Positions 1-10,317 are shown, counted from the first letter of the stretch. The stretch is DNA of 64,000 nucleotides from Sphingomonas sp. AR_OL41 (GCF_029911635.1 NZ_JARYTI010000005.1:157584-221583), one strand, 5' to 3'. Notes: generated by a model not told the origin, from the letters alone. Program-made: numbers and translations.

Positions 1-83
1 CCTTTCGACCCCCCGGGTCCGGGTGCATCCAGCAATGTTCAAGCGCGCCTGGACAAGGAACAAACCCTGTCCGGACGGGCGCG

Positions 84-112
84 CCTATACAGCGTGACTC
101 GGAGGTGGTCAA
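84..112 (-). promoter_or_regulatory. sigma70-type promoter reading out of the window to the left
   Basis: On the minus strand TTGACC (112-107) and TATAGG (89-84) are separated by exactly 17 bases, close to the housekeeping consensus. It would start transcription leftward, so the gene it serves lies outside the window. The rest of bases 1-236 holds no convincing gene; the reading frames there are shadows. Confidence 0.5.
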
Positions 113-236
113 TGGCGGCACGGGACTTGATCTCGGGCCGCGTCGGTAAGATGGGTCGCGTGGGATCGTCACGCATCCCGCAAGCGAACCCTGTTATGCA
201 CAACCCTGCCCTTCCCGCCAACGATTCTTCGCGACG

Positions 237-713
237 ATGAAACCATGGCTCACCTTCGGGCGCCGTCTTGGGATGACACTCGCCTATCGCACGCTCAATG
301 CCGTCGCGCGCATCACGGGCAGCGGCGGGCTGGGCGTCAAGGCGCTGGTGGTCACGCCGGGCGGTCGCATCGTTCTGGTGCGGCATTCTTATATGGCGGG
401 CTGGCATTTCCCCGGTGGCGGCCTCAAGCGCGGCGAGACACCCGAACAGGGCATCATCCGAGAATTGCGCGAGGAAATCGGCCTCGTGAGCTGGACGACG
501 ATCGGCCAGAGCGACGAACCCAACGATAATGCTGACCCCAACTGCACGGGCCCTGCCCTCTTCATCGTCACCGGGGCGGACTATCGCTTCCGCGCGAACC
601 TGGAAATCGAGGCGACCAGTGAGTTTTCACCCGAGGCACTTCCCCAGGACTGCCCGCAATCGGTACAGCGCCATGTCGCATGGTGGCAGGCCGGCAAGGC
701 GCTTGCGCTGTGA
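237..713 (+). CDS. NUDIX hydrolase
   Basis: A 158-residue protein that should hydrolyse a nucleoside diphosphate linked to another group (substrate unknown). Residues 61-83 carry a complete Nudix box: G-x5-E67-x7-R75-E76-L-x-E79-E80-x-G82-L83, including the metal-binding glutamates. The N-terminal 30 residues are a helix not seen in the smallest Nudix proteins. It is followed 60 bases later by glpD on the same strand, but nothing links their functions. The ATG at 237 gives the usual length for the family; a good ribosome binding site is not obvious. Confidence 0.85.
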   Translation: MKPWLTFGRRLGMTLAYRTLNAVARITGSGGLGVKALVVTPGGRIVLVRHSYMAGWHFPGGGLKRGETPEQGIIRELREEIGLVSWTTIGQSDEPNDNADPNCTGPALFIVTGADYRFRANLEIEATSEFSPEALPQDCPQSVQRHVAWWQAGKALAL

Positions 714-776
714 GCGACCAGCCCGTTGGTGCAGCCTTGGCCATGACGCTTGGCTTTGCTTGAGCCCAAAGGATAT

Positions 777-2237
777 ATGACAGCGGTGACATATGATCTC
801 CTCATCATCGGCGGCGGCATCAATGGCTGCGCCATCGCGCGCGAAGCGTCGCTGCTCGGTCTCAAGGTCCTGCTGATCGAGCGCGACGACCTCGCCGCGC
901 ATACCTCCTCGGCCTCGACCAAGCTCATTCATGGCGGGCTGCGCTATCTCGAATATTATGAGTTCAAGCTCGTCGCCGAGGCACTGCGCGAGCGCGAGCG
1001 ACTGGTGAACGCGGCGCCGCATATCATCCGCCCGCTCACCTTCGTCCTGCCGCAGGAAAATTCGCTGCGGCCATGGTGGATGCTGCGCATCGGCCTTTAC
1101 CTTTATGACTTCCTCGGCGGGAAGATGTCGCTGGCGCGTTCGCGCGGGCTGCGCCGCAGTGACACCGCCTACACAGCGCCGCTCAAGGGCGGCCGCAGCG
1201 GCTTCGTCTATTCCGACGCACAGGTCGACGACTCCCGCCTTACGGTGCTCAATGCGATGGACGCGCGCGACAACGGTGCCGAGATCGTCACCGGCATCGC
1301 ACTGGAGAGCGCCCGACGCGAAGGCGGTGTCTGGCGCGCCAGCCTGTCCGACGGTCGCACGGTCGAGGCGCGCGCGATGGTCAATGCCGCGGGTCCGTGG
1401 GTCCACCTGCTGCTCGAGCGGCTCGGCGTGAACGCGAAGAGCAATGTGCGCCTCGTCAAGGGCAGCCATATCGTTGTGCCCAAACTCTATGAGGGCGACC
1501 ACGCCTATATCCTGCAGCTGCCCGATCGCCGCATCATCTTCGCGATTCCCTGGCAGGGCCAGACCGAGATCGGCACAACCGATATCCCGGTCGACGCACC
1601 CGAAGATGCGAAAATTGACGCCAGCGAGATCTCCTATCTCTGCGATGCGATCAACACGCACTTCATCAAACAGATCAGCCCGGCCGACGTCACCGCGACC
1701 TGGTCGGGCGTCCGCCCGCTCTATGACGACGGCGCGAGCGAAGCCAAGGAAGTGACGCGCGATTACGTCCTCGAGCTCGACACCAGCGGCCCGCCGCTGC
1801 TCAGCGTGTTCGGCGGCAAGATCACCACCGCCCGCCACCTCGCCGAGGAAGCGATGGGCAAGCTCGGACCGGCGATCGGCGTTCAGCCGCATCAGGTCAC
1901 GCGGATGCGGGTCTTTCCGGGCGGGGCGATTGCCGGTTTCGATCATTTCCTCGCCCAGGTTCGCCTGACCTGGCCGTTCCTAGGCGACGCGCGCTCGGCG
2001 CGCATGGCGCACGCTTACGGCGCAATGCTCGGCGAGATGCTTCACGGTGTGAAGGACGAAGCCGGCATGGGCCGCGACCTCGGCGGCGGCCTGACCGAGA
2101 TCGAGGTACGCTGGATGCGCGACCGCGAATGGGCGCGCAGCGCAGCCGACGCGCTTGATCGCCGCAGCAAGGTAGGCCTGACGCTCAACGCCGCCGAGCG
2201 CAGCACATTCGAACACGCCTGGACGGCCCTGGCGTGA
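777..2237 (+). CDS. glpD: Aerobic glycerol-3-phosphate dehydrogenase (FAD)
   Basis: Oxidises sn-glycerol 3-phosphate to dihydroxyacetone phosphate at the inner membrane and feeds electrons to quinone. The N terminus has the FAD Rossmann motif GGGINGC (residues 12-18) followed by the GlpD-typical E-R-D-D-L and S-T-K-L-I-H-G-G-L-R-Y-L segment; the C-terminal domain keeps the F-G-G-K-I-T-T-A-R motif. I start at the ATG at 777, which gives 486 residues beginning just before the nucleotide-binding strand. An in-frame ATG at 750 would add nine residues unlike the family. Its stop overlaps the GTG start of trhO, so the two are probably co-translated. Confidence 0.93.
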   Translation: MTAVTYDLLIIGGGINGCAIAREASLLGLKVLLIERDDLAAHTSSASTKLIHGGLRYLEYYEFKLVAEALRERERLVNAAPHIIRPLTFVLPQENSLRPWWMLRIGLYLYDFLGGKMSLARSRGLRRSDTAYTAPLKGGRSGFVYSDAQVDDSRLTVLNAMDARDNGAEIVTGIALESARREGGVWRASLSDGRTVEARAMVNAAGPWVHLLLERLGVNAKSNVRLVKGSHIVVPKLYEGDHAYILQLPDRRIIFAIPWQGQTEIGTTDIPVDAPEDAKIDASEISYLCDAINTHFIKQISPADVTATWSGVRPLYDDGASEAKEVTRDYVLELDTSGPPLLSVFGGKITTARHLAEEAMGKLGPAIGVQPHQVTRMRVFPGGAIAGFDHFLAQVRLTWPFLGDARSARMAHAYGAMLGEMLHGVKDEAGMGRDLGGGLTEIEVRWMRDREWARSAADALDRRSKVGLTLNAAERSTFEHAWTALA

Positions 2238-3163
2238 TCCGCGTCGCCGCGCTCTACCGCTTCGCGCGCTTCGACGACCCCGCGGCATTGCGCGATCGCC
2301 TCGCCGACTTGTGCACCGATATGGAGATCAGGGGCACCCTGCTAGTCGCCCATGAGGGCATCAACGGCACCATCGCCGGCGCGCCCGACGCGATCGACCA
2401 TGTCGTCGCCGAGCTGCGCGCCCTGCCCGGCTGCGCCGATCTCGACGTCAAATGGTCGCAGGCGCCGACGATGCCGTTCCTGCGCATGAAAGTGCGCGTG
2501 AAGCGCGAGATCGTGACGATGGGCGTGCCCGACCTCGACCCGCTGCAGGGCACCGGCGACTATGTCGCGCCGGGCGACTGGAATGCGCTGATCGCGCAAC
2601 CCGGCACGTTGCTGATCGACACGCGCAATGATTATGAGGTCCGGGTCGGCACCTTTGCCGGCGCCTTGGACCCAGCCACGTCGAGCTTTCGCGACTTTCC
2701 GGCATGGGTCGAGCAGCATCGCGCCGAGATCGCTGCAGCAGACCGCGTCGCGATGTTCTGCACCGGTGGGATACGCTGCGAAAAGTCTACCGCCCTGCTC
2801 AAATCGAAGGGGGTATCCGAGGTCTTCCATCTCAAGGGCGGCATCCTCGCCTATCTCGAACAGGTGCCGGCAAGCGACAGCCGATGGGAGGGCGAGTGCT
2901 TCGTGTTCGACGAGCGCGTCGCGATCGGCCACGGACTGACCCAGGGGTCGCACAGCCTGTGCCGCGCGTGCCGGATGCCCGTCAGCCCCGAAGACCGGGC
3001 CTCGCCGCTTTATGTGGAAGGCATCTCCTGCCCGGCCTGCCACGCCGAGCGCGATGACGTCCGCCGCGCCGGCTATGCCGAGCGCCATCGCCAGGTGAAA
3101 TTGGCCGAAGCGCGCGGCACCGCCCATGTCGGTGCTCGGCCGCCGGTCACGACAGATCGATAG
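2234..3163 (+). CDS. trhO: tRNA uridine(34) hydroxylase, rhodanese-like (TrhO/YceA)
   Basis: Family knowledge: TrhO makes 5-hydroxyuridine at the wobble position of some tRNAs using molecular oxygen. The 309-residue protein has the N-terminal ferredoxin-like domain (with the H-E-G-I-N-G-T segment near residue 40), a rhodanese domain whose active-site loop is C176-T-G-G-I-R-C-E-K-S, and the C-terminal Cys pairs (C-R-A-C and C-P-A-C) typical of this family. The GTG start overlaps the glpD stop by four bases, so this start is chosen by coupling. No other tRNA-modification gene is adjacent. Confidence 0.88.
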   Translation: MIRVAALYRFARFDDPAALRDRLADLCTDMEIRGTLLVAHEGINGTIAGAPDAIDHVVAELRALPGCADLDVKWSQAPTMPFLRMKVRVKREIVTMGVPDLDPLQGTGDYVAPGDWNALIAQPGTLLIDTRNDYEVRVGTFAGALDPATSSFRDFPAWVEQHRAEIAAADRVAMFCTGGIRCEKSTALLKSKGVSEVFHLKGGILAYLEQVPASDSRWEGECFVFDERVAIGHGLTQGSHSLCRACRMPVSPEDRASPLYVEGISCPACHAERDDVRRAGYAERHRQVKLAEARGTAHVGARPPVTTDR

Positions 3164-3245
3164 ACCCGCCACGGTCGCTAATCGCCGTGCCGTGCAACTG
3201 TTCCGCCCGCCCAGCGTTGGGGTGATGTAGATCAAGGAACATTTA

Positions 3246-3695
3246 ATGAAAAAACAGATTCTCGCGGCCTTGCTGGCTGCCGCCGTCATTACCCCAGCGG
3301 CAGTCGTTCCGTCGGCCGCCGTCGCCCAACGCCATAACGACGACCGACGCGGCGACGACAGGCGCGGCGATGACCGGCGCGGGAATGACGGTCGTGGGTA
3401 CGACAATCGCTGGGATGGCGATCGCAACGATCGCAACTGGAACCCGTCCGACCATTACCGTACCGGCAATTACCGCGAGCGTCGCCTCAGCCGCAACGAC
3501 CGCATCTATCGCGGCAATGACGGTCGCTATTATTGCCGTCGCAACGACGGCACGACCGGACTCGTGATCGGTGCGGTCGCGGGGGGTGTGCTCGGCAACG
3601 CGATTGGCGGCAACACGCTCAGCACATTGCTCGGCGGCGCGGGCGGCGCGATGCTTGGTCGTTCGATCGACCGCGGCAACATGCGCTGCCGTTGA
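3246..3695 (+). CDS. Exported RcnB-like / glycine-zipper protein
   Basis: 149 residues with a clear Sec signal peptide (about residues 1-28, A-V-A-Q cleavage region). Next comes a charged Arg/Asp/Asn repeat tract (residues 29-60, units of R-R-G-D-D), then an R-L-S-R-N-D-R-I-Y-R-G-N-D-G-R-Y-Y-C segment. The C-terminal 45 residues are glycine-zipper (G-x3-G-x3-G spacing: GAVAGGVLGNAIGG). This layout matches envelope proteins of the RcnB/17 kDa-surface-antigen type that occur in several copies in sphingomonads. The precise role is unknown; membrane or outer-membrane association is inferred from the glycine zipper. Confidence 0.72.
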   Translation: MKKQILAALLAAAVITPAAVVPSAAVAQRHNDDRRGDDRRGDDRRGNDGRGYDNRWDGDRNDRNWNPSDHYRTGNYRERRLSRNDRIYRGNDGRYYCRRNDGTTGLVIGAVAGGVLGNAIGGNTLSTLLGGAGGAMLGRSIDRGNMRCR

Positions 3696-3705
3696 ACTTA
3701 AGCAA

Positions 3706-3729
3706 GGCGCGGACTGCAAGGTCCGCGCC
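3706..3729. terminator. Hairpin between convergent genes
   Basis: GGCGCGGAC (3706-3714), six-base loop, GTCCGCGCC (3721-3729): a nine-base-pair perfect stem placed between the stop of the glycine-zipper gene and the stop of the leftward membrane protein. No strong T tract on the plus side; weak T-rich tail on the minus side. Likely a shared terminator. Confidence 0.45.
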
Positions 3730-3740
3730 GCCTTCGGCCT

Positions 3741-4325
3741 TCAGCGGCTAGCGCGCCATTTGTACCAGGCGATTACGGCCATCCCCGTTAGCCCGACCGC
3801 CGCGACCGCGTAATAGCCCCATTGTTGTTCTGCCCATGGGTTTGGCTCGAAACAGGCAACGCGTACGACCAAAGCGATCTGGAACAGCGCTGCGACTACG
3901 GGCAGTGACCACGGCATCGCCACCAGCGAAGCGCGCCGGAAATCGGCACCCGAGACGCCCTGATCGATCTGCACCCGGCGATCCAGCGCCCGCGCCGGCG
4001 CGGCGCGAATCCACCACCATGCCGACATGAAAAACACGACCAACACGGTCGTCGCCACACCCTCTTCGGCACCGTTGAGGGGGCTTGGCAGCGAGATCGG
4101 AAACAGCGCCAATCCACCGAGGGTGACGATGGTGGCGAGCACCATACCCCAAGCCCAGCGAAGGATGGCGCGGTCGAACGTCGTGACGAAGCGATCGCGC
4201 TCGGCAACCGTCACCCGGATTCCCGGCCCGCGCTGCCCACGCCGGTAGACGTAACCGTCACGCTCCGGCGTAAACTGTGCCGCAAAGGCCTGTTTGACCC
4301 GCGCGAGATGAACCTCGGCGAACAC
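3741..4325 (-). CDS. Hypothetical four-TM membrane protein
   Basis: 194 residues; not a family I can name. After about 55 soluble N-terminal residues there are four hydrophobic segments: near residues 59-78, 88-106, 136-155 and 168-188. It starts seven bases after the proS stop on the same strand, so it is probably transcribed with proS, but no functional link is evident. Confidence 0.6.
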   Translation of the reverse strand: MFAEVHLARVKQAFAAQFTPERDGYVYRRGQRGPGIRVTVAERDRFVTTFDRAILRWAWGMVLATIVTLGGLALFPISLPSPLNGAEEGVATTVLVVFFMSAWWWIRAAPARALDRRVQIDQGVSGADFRRASLVAMPWSLPVVAALFQIALVVRVACFEPNPWAEQQWGYYAVAAVGLTGMAVIAWYKWRASR

Positions 4326-4332
4326 CCCGCGT

Positions 4333-5865
4333 TCAGTAGGCCCGCGCGATCAACACGCGCTCGACCGCGGCTTCACCGGTAAAAACACACAGGCCATCCG
4401 CCGCTTCCGCATCGACCGGCACGTTGCGCACGGTCAGCTTGAGCGCCTTGAGCCGCTCGACCACCGCATCGAGCACCGCACCGGTCGGCTTCGACCATTG
4501 CACTTCCAGCCATCCGGGATTCTTCACCCCTTCCGCGAAATGCTGCTCCACCGCCGCAAAATCCTCGGCCTGGGCGATGTTGGCACGCAGCCGCATGCCC
4601 GCCTCGGCGTGCAATGCCGCCTGGATATCGCCCAGCATCGCGGCTGCATCGGCGACGAAATCGCTGCGCGCGACGATCGCGCTGTCGAGCTTGCCGTCCT
4701 CGCGATAAAGCCGGTCGCGCCGCACCACCGAGACATTGCCGCCCGCGACATCGCGGCCACCGACCTCGACGATGATCGGCGCGCCCTTCTTGACCCAGCC
4801 CCAGCGCTTGGTCGCCGCCTTCGCCGGCTTGAGATCGAGCAGCGCGCGCACCGGCTCGCCCAGCGCCGACTGCGCGGCGAGTTCGGCTTGCAGGCCCTTG
4901 CAATATTCAACGATCGCCGCGTCCTCAGGCTGGTCGCGCAGCATCGGCACGATGACGATCTGCCACGGCGCGACACGTGGCGGCACGCGCAGACCGTCGT
5001 CGTCGCCGTGCACCATGATCACCCCGCCGATCATCCGCGTCGACACGCCCCAGCTCGTCGTATTGGCCAGTTCGAGTTCGCCCGCGGCATTCTGGAAGCG
5101 GATATTCTGCGCCGACGCGAAGTTGGTGCCGAGGAAATGCGAGGTGCCCGCCTGGAGCGCCTTGCCGTCCTGCATCATCGCCTCGATCGAATAGGTTGCG
5201 ACCGCACCGGGGAAGCGCTCATTCTCCGGCTTCTCGCCGGCGACCACCGGCAGCGCGAGGCAATCCTCCGCGAAGCTGCGATAGACTTCGAGCATCTTGA
5301 GCGTCTCTTCGCGCGCCTCCTCGGCCGAGGCGTGCGCGGTATGGCCTTCCTGCCACAGAAACTCGCTGGTGCGCAGGAACATGCGCGTGCGCATCTCCCA
5401 GCGCACAACGTTCGCCCATTGGTTGATCAGCACCGGCAGGTCGCGCCACGACTGCACCCAGCGCGCAAACGCCGCGCCGATCACCGTCTCCGATGTCGGC
5501 CGCACGACCAGCGGCTCCTCCAGCTTGGCCGACGGATCGGGCACCAGCCCGCCCTTGCCGTCGCTGATCAGCCGGTGATGCGTGACCACCGCCATTTCCT
5601 TGGCGAAGCCCTCGACATGCTCCGCTTCCTTTTCAAAATAGGACAGCGGGATGAACAGCGGGAAATAGCAATTCTCGTGGCCCGTCGCCTTGATGCGATC
5701 GTCGAGCAGGCGCTGGATCCGCTCCCAGATGCCGTAACCCCATGGCCGGATGACCATGCAACCGCGCACGCCGCTCTCCTCGGCGAGGTCGGCCTCGGCA
5801 ATGACGGCTTGGTACCAGGCGGCGAAATCGGCTTCGCGGGTGACGTTGAGGGCGTGCTTGATCAT
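4333..5865 (-). CDS. proS: Prolyl-tRNA synthetase (short, eukaryote/archaeal-type class)
   Basis: Charges tRNA-Pro with proline. 510 residues from the ATG at 5865; an upstream in-frame start at 5970 would add 35 residues that overlap the divergent transporter gene and do not look conserved. The class II core is visible: motif 2 region with W-E-M-R-T-R-M-F-L-R-T-S-E-F-L-W-Q-E-G-H-T-A-H, and motif 3 W-G-V-S-T-R-M-I-G with the conserved Arg. The length and the A-R-A-Y-type C terminus fit the short ProS class without an editing insertion. Confidence 0.93.
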   Translation of the reverse strand: MIKHALNVTREADFAAWYQAVIAEADLAEESGVRGCMVIRPWGYGIWERIQRLLDDRIKATGHENCYFPLFIPLSYFEKEAEHVEGFAKEMAVVTHHRLISDGKGGLVPDPSAKLEEPLVVRPTSETVIGAAFARWVQSWRDLPVLINQWANVVRWEMRTRMFLRTSEFLWQEGHTAHASAEEAREETLKMLEVYRSFAEDCLALPVVAGEKPENERFPGAVATYSIEAMMQDGKALQAGTSHFLGTNFASAQNIRFQNAAGELELANTTSWGVSTRMIGGVIMVHGDDDGLRVPPRVAPWQIVIVPMLRDQPEDAAIVEYCKGLQAELAAQSALGEPVRALLDLKPAKAATKRWGWVKKGAPIIVEVGGRDVAGGNVSVVRRDRLYREDGKLDSAIVARSDFVADAAAMLGDIQAALHAEAGMRLRANIAQAEDFAAVEQHFAEGVKNPGWLEVQWSKPTGAVLDAVVERLKALKLTVRNVPVDAEAADGLCVFTGEAAVERVLIARAY

Positions 5866-5900
5866 TTGACGAGCGCTTAGCGACAACCCAAGGCGGGTCA

Positions 5901-6815
5901 ATGGGTGGCACAGCGCACAATGAAGACCGAATCCTGTTCGCGGTGACGATCCGCCTCGTCTCTGCGGCAATCTTCGCCGGCATGAACGCGCTGATCAAAC
6001 TCGCCGAGGGTGGCGGTGCACATCTCGCCGAGGTGATGTTCTTCCGTCAGGCTTTTGCGCTGCCGGTGGTGACCTTGTGGATCGTGATGGGACCCGGGCT
6101 GGGCTCGATTCGCACGGCGCGAATCGGCGCGCATCTGTCGCGCACCGCACTGGGGCTGGTCAGCATGGCCTTCATGTTCTCGACCATCCTGCTGCTGCCG
6201 CTGGCTGAAGCGACGACATTGCAATTCACCTTGCCGATCTTCGCCACGATCCTCGGCGCGCTGCTGCTGCGCGAGCCGACCGGCTGGCATCGCTGGGGCG
6301 CCGTCATCGCCGGCTTTGTCGGCGTGGTCATCGTGACGCAGCCGGGCACCGGCCACATCGCCAGCCTCGGCATCGTCACCGGCCTGCTCGCCGGCCTGCT
6401 CAGCGCCGGCGTGTCGATCCTGCTGCGCCAGATCGGCCGCACCGAGAGCGCTGCGACGACCGTTTTCTGGTTTTCCGCGCTTTCCGTACCCCCGCTGGGG
6501 ATCATCTTCGCCTTTTACGTCCAGCCGCACGCGCTATCGACCTGGCTGCTGCTCATCGGCGTCGGCATGACGGGGGGCGCCGCGCAATTGTGCATGACGG
6601 CCGCCTTGCGCGCCGGGCCCGTCTCGCTGGTGGTGCCGATGGACTATACCGGGCTGGTCTGGGCCGCGCTGTTCGGCTGGCTGCTGTTCGGCGCGCTGCC
6701 CGACACCGCGACCTGGTTCGGCGCACCGGTGATCATTGCCAGCGGCCTCTATATTGTGTGGCGCGAGCACCGCCTCCACCGTGAACGGATCGAACTCGCG
6801 TCGGCACAGGGCTGA
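5901..6815 (+). CDS. EamA/DMT-family transporter
   Basis: 304 residues with ten predicted membrane helices in two EamA repeats (about residues 12-150 and 160-295). The second repeat ends with the typical G-A-P-V-I-I-A-S-G-L-Y-I-V-W-R segment. Family members export metabolites or amino acids; the substrate cannot be told from sequence. It is divergent from proS with only about 35 bases between starts. The start at 5901 is plausible, but a later one at the first helix (near residue 28) cannot be excluded. Confidence 0.8.
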   Translation: MGGTAHNEDRILFAVTIRLVSAAIFAGMNALIKLAEGGGAHLAEVMFFRQAFALPVVTLWIVMGPGLGSIRTARIGAHLSRTALGLVSMAFMFSTILLLPLAEATTLQFTLPIFATILGALLLREPTGWHRWGAVIAGFVGVVIVTQPGTGHIASLGIVTGLLAGLLSAGVSILLRQIGRTESAATTVFWFSALSVPPLGIIFAFYVQPHALSTWLLLIGVGMTGGAAQLCMTAALRAGPVSLVVPMDYTGLVWAALFGWLLFGALPDTATWFGAPVIIASGLYIVWREHRLHRERIELASAQG

Positions 6816-6818
6816 TTT

Positions 6819-7319
6819 TCAGGCGCGCGCGGCGTCCAGCAGCCGCTTGGCGCGAAGATACATTTCGACCCGGGTCATGGTAAACAGACCCAGCGCCAGT
6901 GCGGCGAGCGCATCGGTAAGGACGGCGACATTGACGTGAAGCGCCTGCGTTCCGGTCTGCGCCACGAACTTCACAGCGAACAAGCCGACGAGAAAGACGA
7001 TCGCCGCGTACGACCCCTTCTGATTGATCGCGTGGGTCTCAGGATCGACGTGGATTTCCATCAACTTGCCGCGCTGCCAGCCGATCGCGCCACCAACGAC
7101 TAGCATGGCGCCGCAGATCGCCCAGCCGACCGGGCTTGGCGGCCCCTTGATGTAGAGGAAGGCGACGAGCAGCAGGTAAATCGCCGGCACGATCCAAAGC
7201 CGCTCGATCTTCAACGGCCGCATCTGCGTCATGCGCCGCGCGCGCAACGCCAGGATGACGCCGGCGATGACGATCGGGATGATGTACTGCCAGATACCCG
7301 GCGCCTGATGAACCTGCAT
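6819..7319 (-). CDS. CcdC-like/DUF1453 membrane protein
   Basis: 166 residues with five hydrophobic helices (about residues 10-28, 43-61, 67-85, 105-124, 130-150). A short N-terminal motif A-R-R-M-T-Q-M-R-P lies between helices 1 and 2, and the charged tail reads Y-L-R-A-K-R-L. This topology and the central V-G-G-A-I-G-W-Q-R-G-K segment resemble the DUF1453/CcdC family, whose function is not established. It faces the DMT transporter tail to tail with only three bases between stops. Confidence 0.6.
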   Translation of the reverse strand: MQVHQAPGIWQYIIPIVIAGVILALRARRMTQMRPLKIERLWIVPAIYLLLVAFLYIKGPPSPVGWAICGAMLVVGGAIGWQRGKLMEIHVDPETHAINQKGSYAAIVFLVGLFAVKFVAQTGTQALHVNVAVLTDALAALALGLFTMTRVEMYLRAKRLLDAARA

Positions 7320-7381
7320 GCAAACTGCCCCCTGACCGAAACAGCGGTGTCATAGCAGGCTAACCCACCGGTATTCCAGCC

Positions 7382-8950
7382 CTATTCGGCGGCGACCGCC
7401 AGCGCGGGATCCTTCCACACCAGCACCGGCTTGCGCGCGGCGAGCGTCTCGTCGAGCCGGCTGCGCGGGGCGAAATGCGGCGCCGATTTGAGGCTCGTAT
7501 CGCCAGCCTTGGCGCGCTCCGCCACCGAGCGCAGCGCGCCGATGAACTGGTCGAGCGCCGCCTTGCTCTCGGTCTCGGTCGGCTCGATCAGCATAGCGCC
7601 ATGTACGACGAGCGGGAAATACATCGTCATCGGATGATAGCCCTCATCGACCAGCCCCTTGGCGACGTCGATCGTCGAGAAACCCTCGGCGAGATTGTCG
7701 TCCGAGAACAGGGCTTCGTGCATGCACGGACCCGCCGCGCCGAACGGTGCATCGAGCGTCTTGTCGAGCGAGCGCAGGATGTAATTGGCGTTGAGCACCG
7801 CATCCTCGGCCACCTGGCGCAGCCCATCCGCGCCGTGGCTCAGAATATAGGTCAGGGCGCGCGTGAACATGCCCATCTGGCCGTGAAAGGCGACCATGCG
7901 GCCAAAGCTCTGGCCGTGATGTTCGCCCGCCGTCTCTTCCTCGATCAGCACGAAGCGGTCGCCCTGCCGTTCGACGACCGGCAGCGGCGCGAACGGCGTC
8001 AGCGCGGCGGAGAACACCACCGGCCCCGACCCCGGCCCGCCGCCGCCATGCGGGGTCGAGAAGGTCTTGTGCAGGTTGATGTGCATCGCATCGACACCGA
8101 GATCGCCCGGCCGCACGCGTCCGACGATCGCGTTGAAGTTCGCCCCGTCGCAATAGACGAACCCGCCCACGGCATGGACCGCGTCCGAGATCGTCTTGAG
8201 GTCGCGCTCGAACAACCCGCAAGTATTGGGGTTGGTGATCATCACGCCGGCGACATCCGGCCCGAGCCGCGCGAGCAGCGCGGCGGTGTCGATCCGGCCG
8301 TCGGCATTGGCGGGAATGTCCTCCACCGCATAGCCGGCGAACGCCGCCGTAGCGGGATTGGTGCCGTGCGCGCTCTCGGGCACGAGGATGGTCTTGCGAT
8401 GCCCCTCGCCGCGCGCCGCCAGCGCCGCCTTGATCGCAAGGATACCGCACAGCTCGCCATGCGCGCCGGCCTTGGGGCTCATCGCCACCGAGGCCATGCC
8501 TGTCAGCGTGACCAGCCAGTGCGCCAGCTGGTGGATCACCTCCAGCGCGCCCTGCACCGTGTCGATCGGCTGGAGCGGATGGACGTCCGCAAATCCCGGC
8601 AGCCGCGCCATCTTCTCGTTCAAGCGCGGGTTGTGCTTCATCGTGCACGAGCCGAGCGGAAACAGCCCGAGATCGATCGCGTAATTCTGCCGCGACAGCC
8701 GCGTATAGTGCCGCACGGTTTCCGGCTCGGACAGGCCGGGCAAGCCGATCGGCGCGGTGCGCATAAGATTACCCAGTCGCGACGCGGTCGGCGCCGGGGC
8801 CGCTACCTCGACACCACTGGTATCGGTCGAGCCAATCTCGAAGATCAGCGCCTCTTCGAGCATCAGCGCCTTGTTGCCGGTAAAGGTCGGCGCAACCTGC
8901 TGGCCGGCTGCGGGGCGCTCCGGGCGCCAGCCGCTCGGGTTGACGGTCAT
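7382..8950 (-). CDS. gcvPB: Glycine dehydrogenase (decarboxylating) subunit 2
   Basis: C-terminal half of the split P protein; with GcvPA it decarboxylates glycine and passes the aminomethyl group to lipoyl-GcvH. 522 residues. The PLP-binding lysine is K295 in N-L-H-K-T-F, followed by the glycine-rich [10 protein letters not shown] loop. The ATG overlaps the gcvPA stop by four bases (ATGA), showing translational coupling. Last gene of the gcvT-H-PA-PB operon. Confidence 0.95.
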   Translation of the reverse strand: MTVNPSGWRPERPAAGQQVAPTFTGNKALMLEEALIFEIGSTDTSGVEVAAPAPTASRLGNLMRTAPIGLPGLSEPETVRHYTRLSRQNYAIDLGLFPLGSCTMKHNPRLNEKMARLPGFADVHPLQPIDTVQGALEVIHQLAHWLVTLTGMASVAMSPKAGAHGELCGILAIKAALAARGEGHRKTILVPESAHGTNPATAAFAGYAVEDIPANADGRIDTAALLARLGPDVAGVMITNPNTCGLFERDLKTISDAVHAVGGFVYCDGANFNAIVGRVRPGDLGVDAMHINLHKTFSTPHGGGGPGSGPVVFSAALTPFAPLPVVERQGDRFVLIEEETAGEHHGQSFGRMVAFHGQMGMFTRALTYILSHGADGLRQVAEDAVLNANYILRSLDKTLDAPFGAAGPCMHEALFSDDNLAEGFSTIDVAKGLVDEGYHPMTMYFPLVVHGAMLIEPTETESKAALDQFIGALRSVAERAKAGDTSLKSAPHFAPRSRLDETLAARKPVLVWKDPALAVAAE

Positions 8951-10305
8951 GACAGCACCTCCTCGAGCGCGACGGCAAGCGTTTCGATATCCTCCGGCGT
9001 CACCGTTTCGGTGACCGCGACGACCAGTCCCTCGGCCAGCCCCGCCTCACCCGGATAGAGTCGCCCGAGCGACACGCCCGCCAGAATGCCGTTTCGCGCC
9101 AGCTGCTGTACCACCGGCCGCGCCTCGACCGGCAGTTCGAGCGTGAATTCGTTGAAGAAGCCGTCATTGACCAGCCGGACACCAGGCACCCGCGCCAGCC
9201 GTTCGGCCGCGGCCACGGCATTGTGATGATTGGTCGTCGCCAGTGCGCGCAGCCCGGCCTCGCCGAGCAGAGTCATGTGGATCGAGAAGGCCAGCGCGCA
9301 CAGGCCGGAATTGGTGCAGATGTTCGACGTCGCCTTTTCGCGACGGATATGCTGCTCGCGCGTGGACAGCGTCAGCACGAACCCGCGCCGGCCATCGGCA
9401 TCGACCGTCTCGCCGCACAGCCTCCCCGGCATCTGCCGCAGATATTTCTCCTTGCAACCGAACAGCCCGACATAGGGCCCGCCAAATTGCAGCCCGACGC
9501 CGATCGACTGCCCCTCGCCAACGACGATATCGGCGTCCATCTCGCCCGGCGACTTGAGCGCGCCCAGCGCGACCGGCTCTGTGACGACCGCGATCAGCAG
9601 CGCCTTCTTCGCGTGGCAGGCATCGGCCAGCGGCTTGAGGTCGGCGATGCGCCCGAGGATGTCGGGATACTGCGCCACGACGCACGACGTATCGTCGTCG
9701 ATCGCCGCGATCAGCCGGTCGATATCGGTTTCGGCGCCCAGCGTCGGCGTGGCGGTGTCGAGCTGGTCGCCGGTGAACTTCGCCATGGTACGCGCGACCG
9801 AGACATAATGCGGGTGGAGCCCCGAAGACAAAATCGCCTTGCCGCGCTTGGTCACGCGCCGCGCCATGCCGATCGCCTCCCAGCAGGCGGTCGAGCCGTC
9901 ATACATCGAGGCATTGGCGACGTCGGTACCAAGCAGCCGCGCGACCTGCGTCTGGAACTCGAACAGCATCTGCAGCGTGCCCTGCGCGATCTCGGGCTGA
10001 TACGGCGTATAGGCGGTGAGGAACTCGCCGCGCTGGATCAGATGATCGACGCTCGCCGGCACGTGATGCTTGTAAGCGCCGCAGCCGAGGAAGAAGGGCG
10101 CATCTCCTGCTGTCAGGTTCTTGCGCGCCAGTTTCGTCATATGGCGCTCGACCGACAATTCGCTGGCATGCATCGGCAATTCGCCGATCGGCCCGTCGAG
10201 CCGCGCTTCGGCGGGCACGTCGACGAACAGGTCGTCGATTGACGCGGCGCCGATGACGGACAGCATGGCCGAGCGATCGGCGTCGGTGAGAGGCAGGTAA
10301 CGCAT
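8947..10305 (-). CDS. gcvPA: Glycine dehydrogenase (decarboxylating) subunit 1
   Basis: N-terminal half of the split P protein, 452 residues beginning M-R-Y-L-P-L-T, the normal length for GcvPA. Typical segments include the [12 protein letters not shown] block near residue 75 and [13 protein letters not shown] near residue 100. It partners GcvPB, with which it overlaps by four bases. Its ribosome binding site (GGAG at 10316-10313 on the minus strand) lies at the very edge of a palindromic repeat that separates it from gcvH. Confidence 0.95.
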   Translation of the reverse strand: MRYLPLTDADRSAMLSVIGAASIDDLFVDVPAEARLDGPIGELPMHASELSVERHMTKLARKNLTAGDAPFFLGCGAYKHHVPASVDHLIQRGEFLTAYTPYQPEIAQGTLQMLFEFQTQVARLLGTDVANASMYDGSTACWEAIGMARRVTKRGKAILSSGLHPHYVSVARTMAKFTGDQLDTATPTLGAETDIDRLIAAIDDDTSCVVAQYPDILGRIADLKPLADACHAKKALLIAVVTEPVALGALKSPGEMDADIVVGEGQSIGVGLQFGGPYVGLFGCKEKYLRQMPGRLCGETVDADGRRGFVLTLSTREQHIRREKATSNICTNSGLCALAFSIHMTLLGEAGLRALATTNHHNAVAAAERLARVPGVRLVNDGFFNEFTLELPVEARPVVQQLARNGILAGVSLGRLYPGEAGLAEGLVVAVTETVTPEDIETLAVALEEVLS

Positions 10306-10317
10306 CTTGTTGCTCCC

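Noticed and set aside
627..1946. About 440-codon minus-strand frame opposite glpD
   Set aside because: Shadow of glpD with Asp/Arg/Ala bias and no domain.
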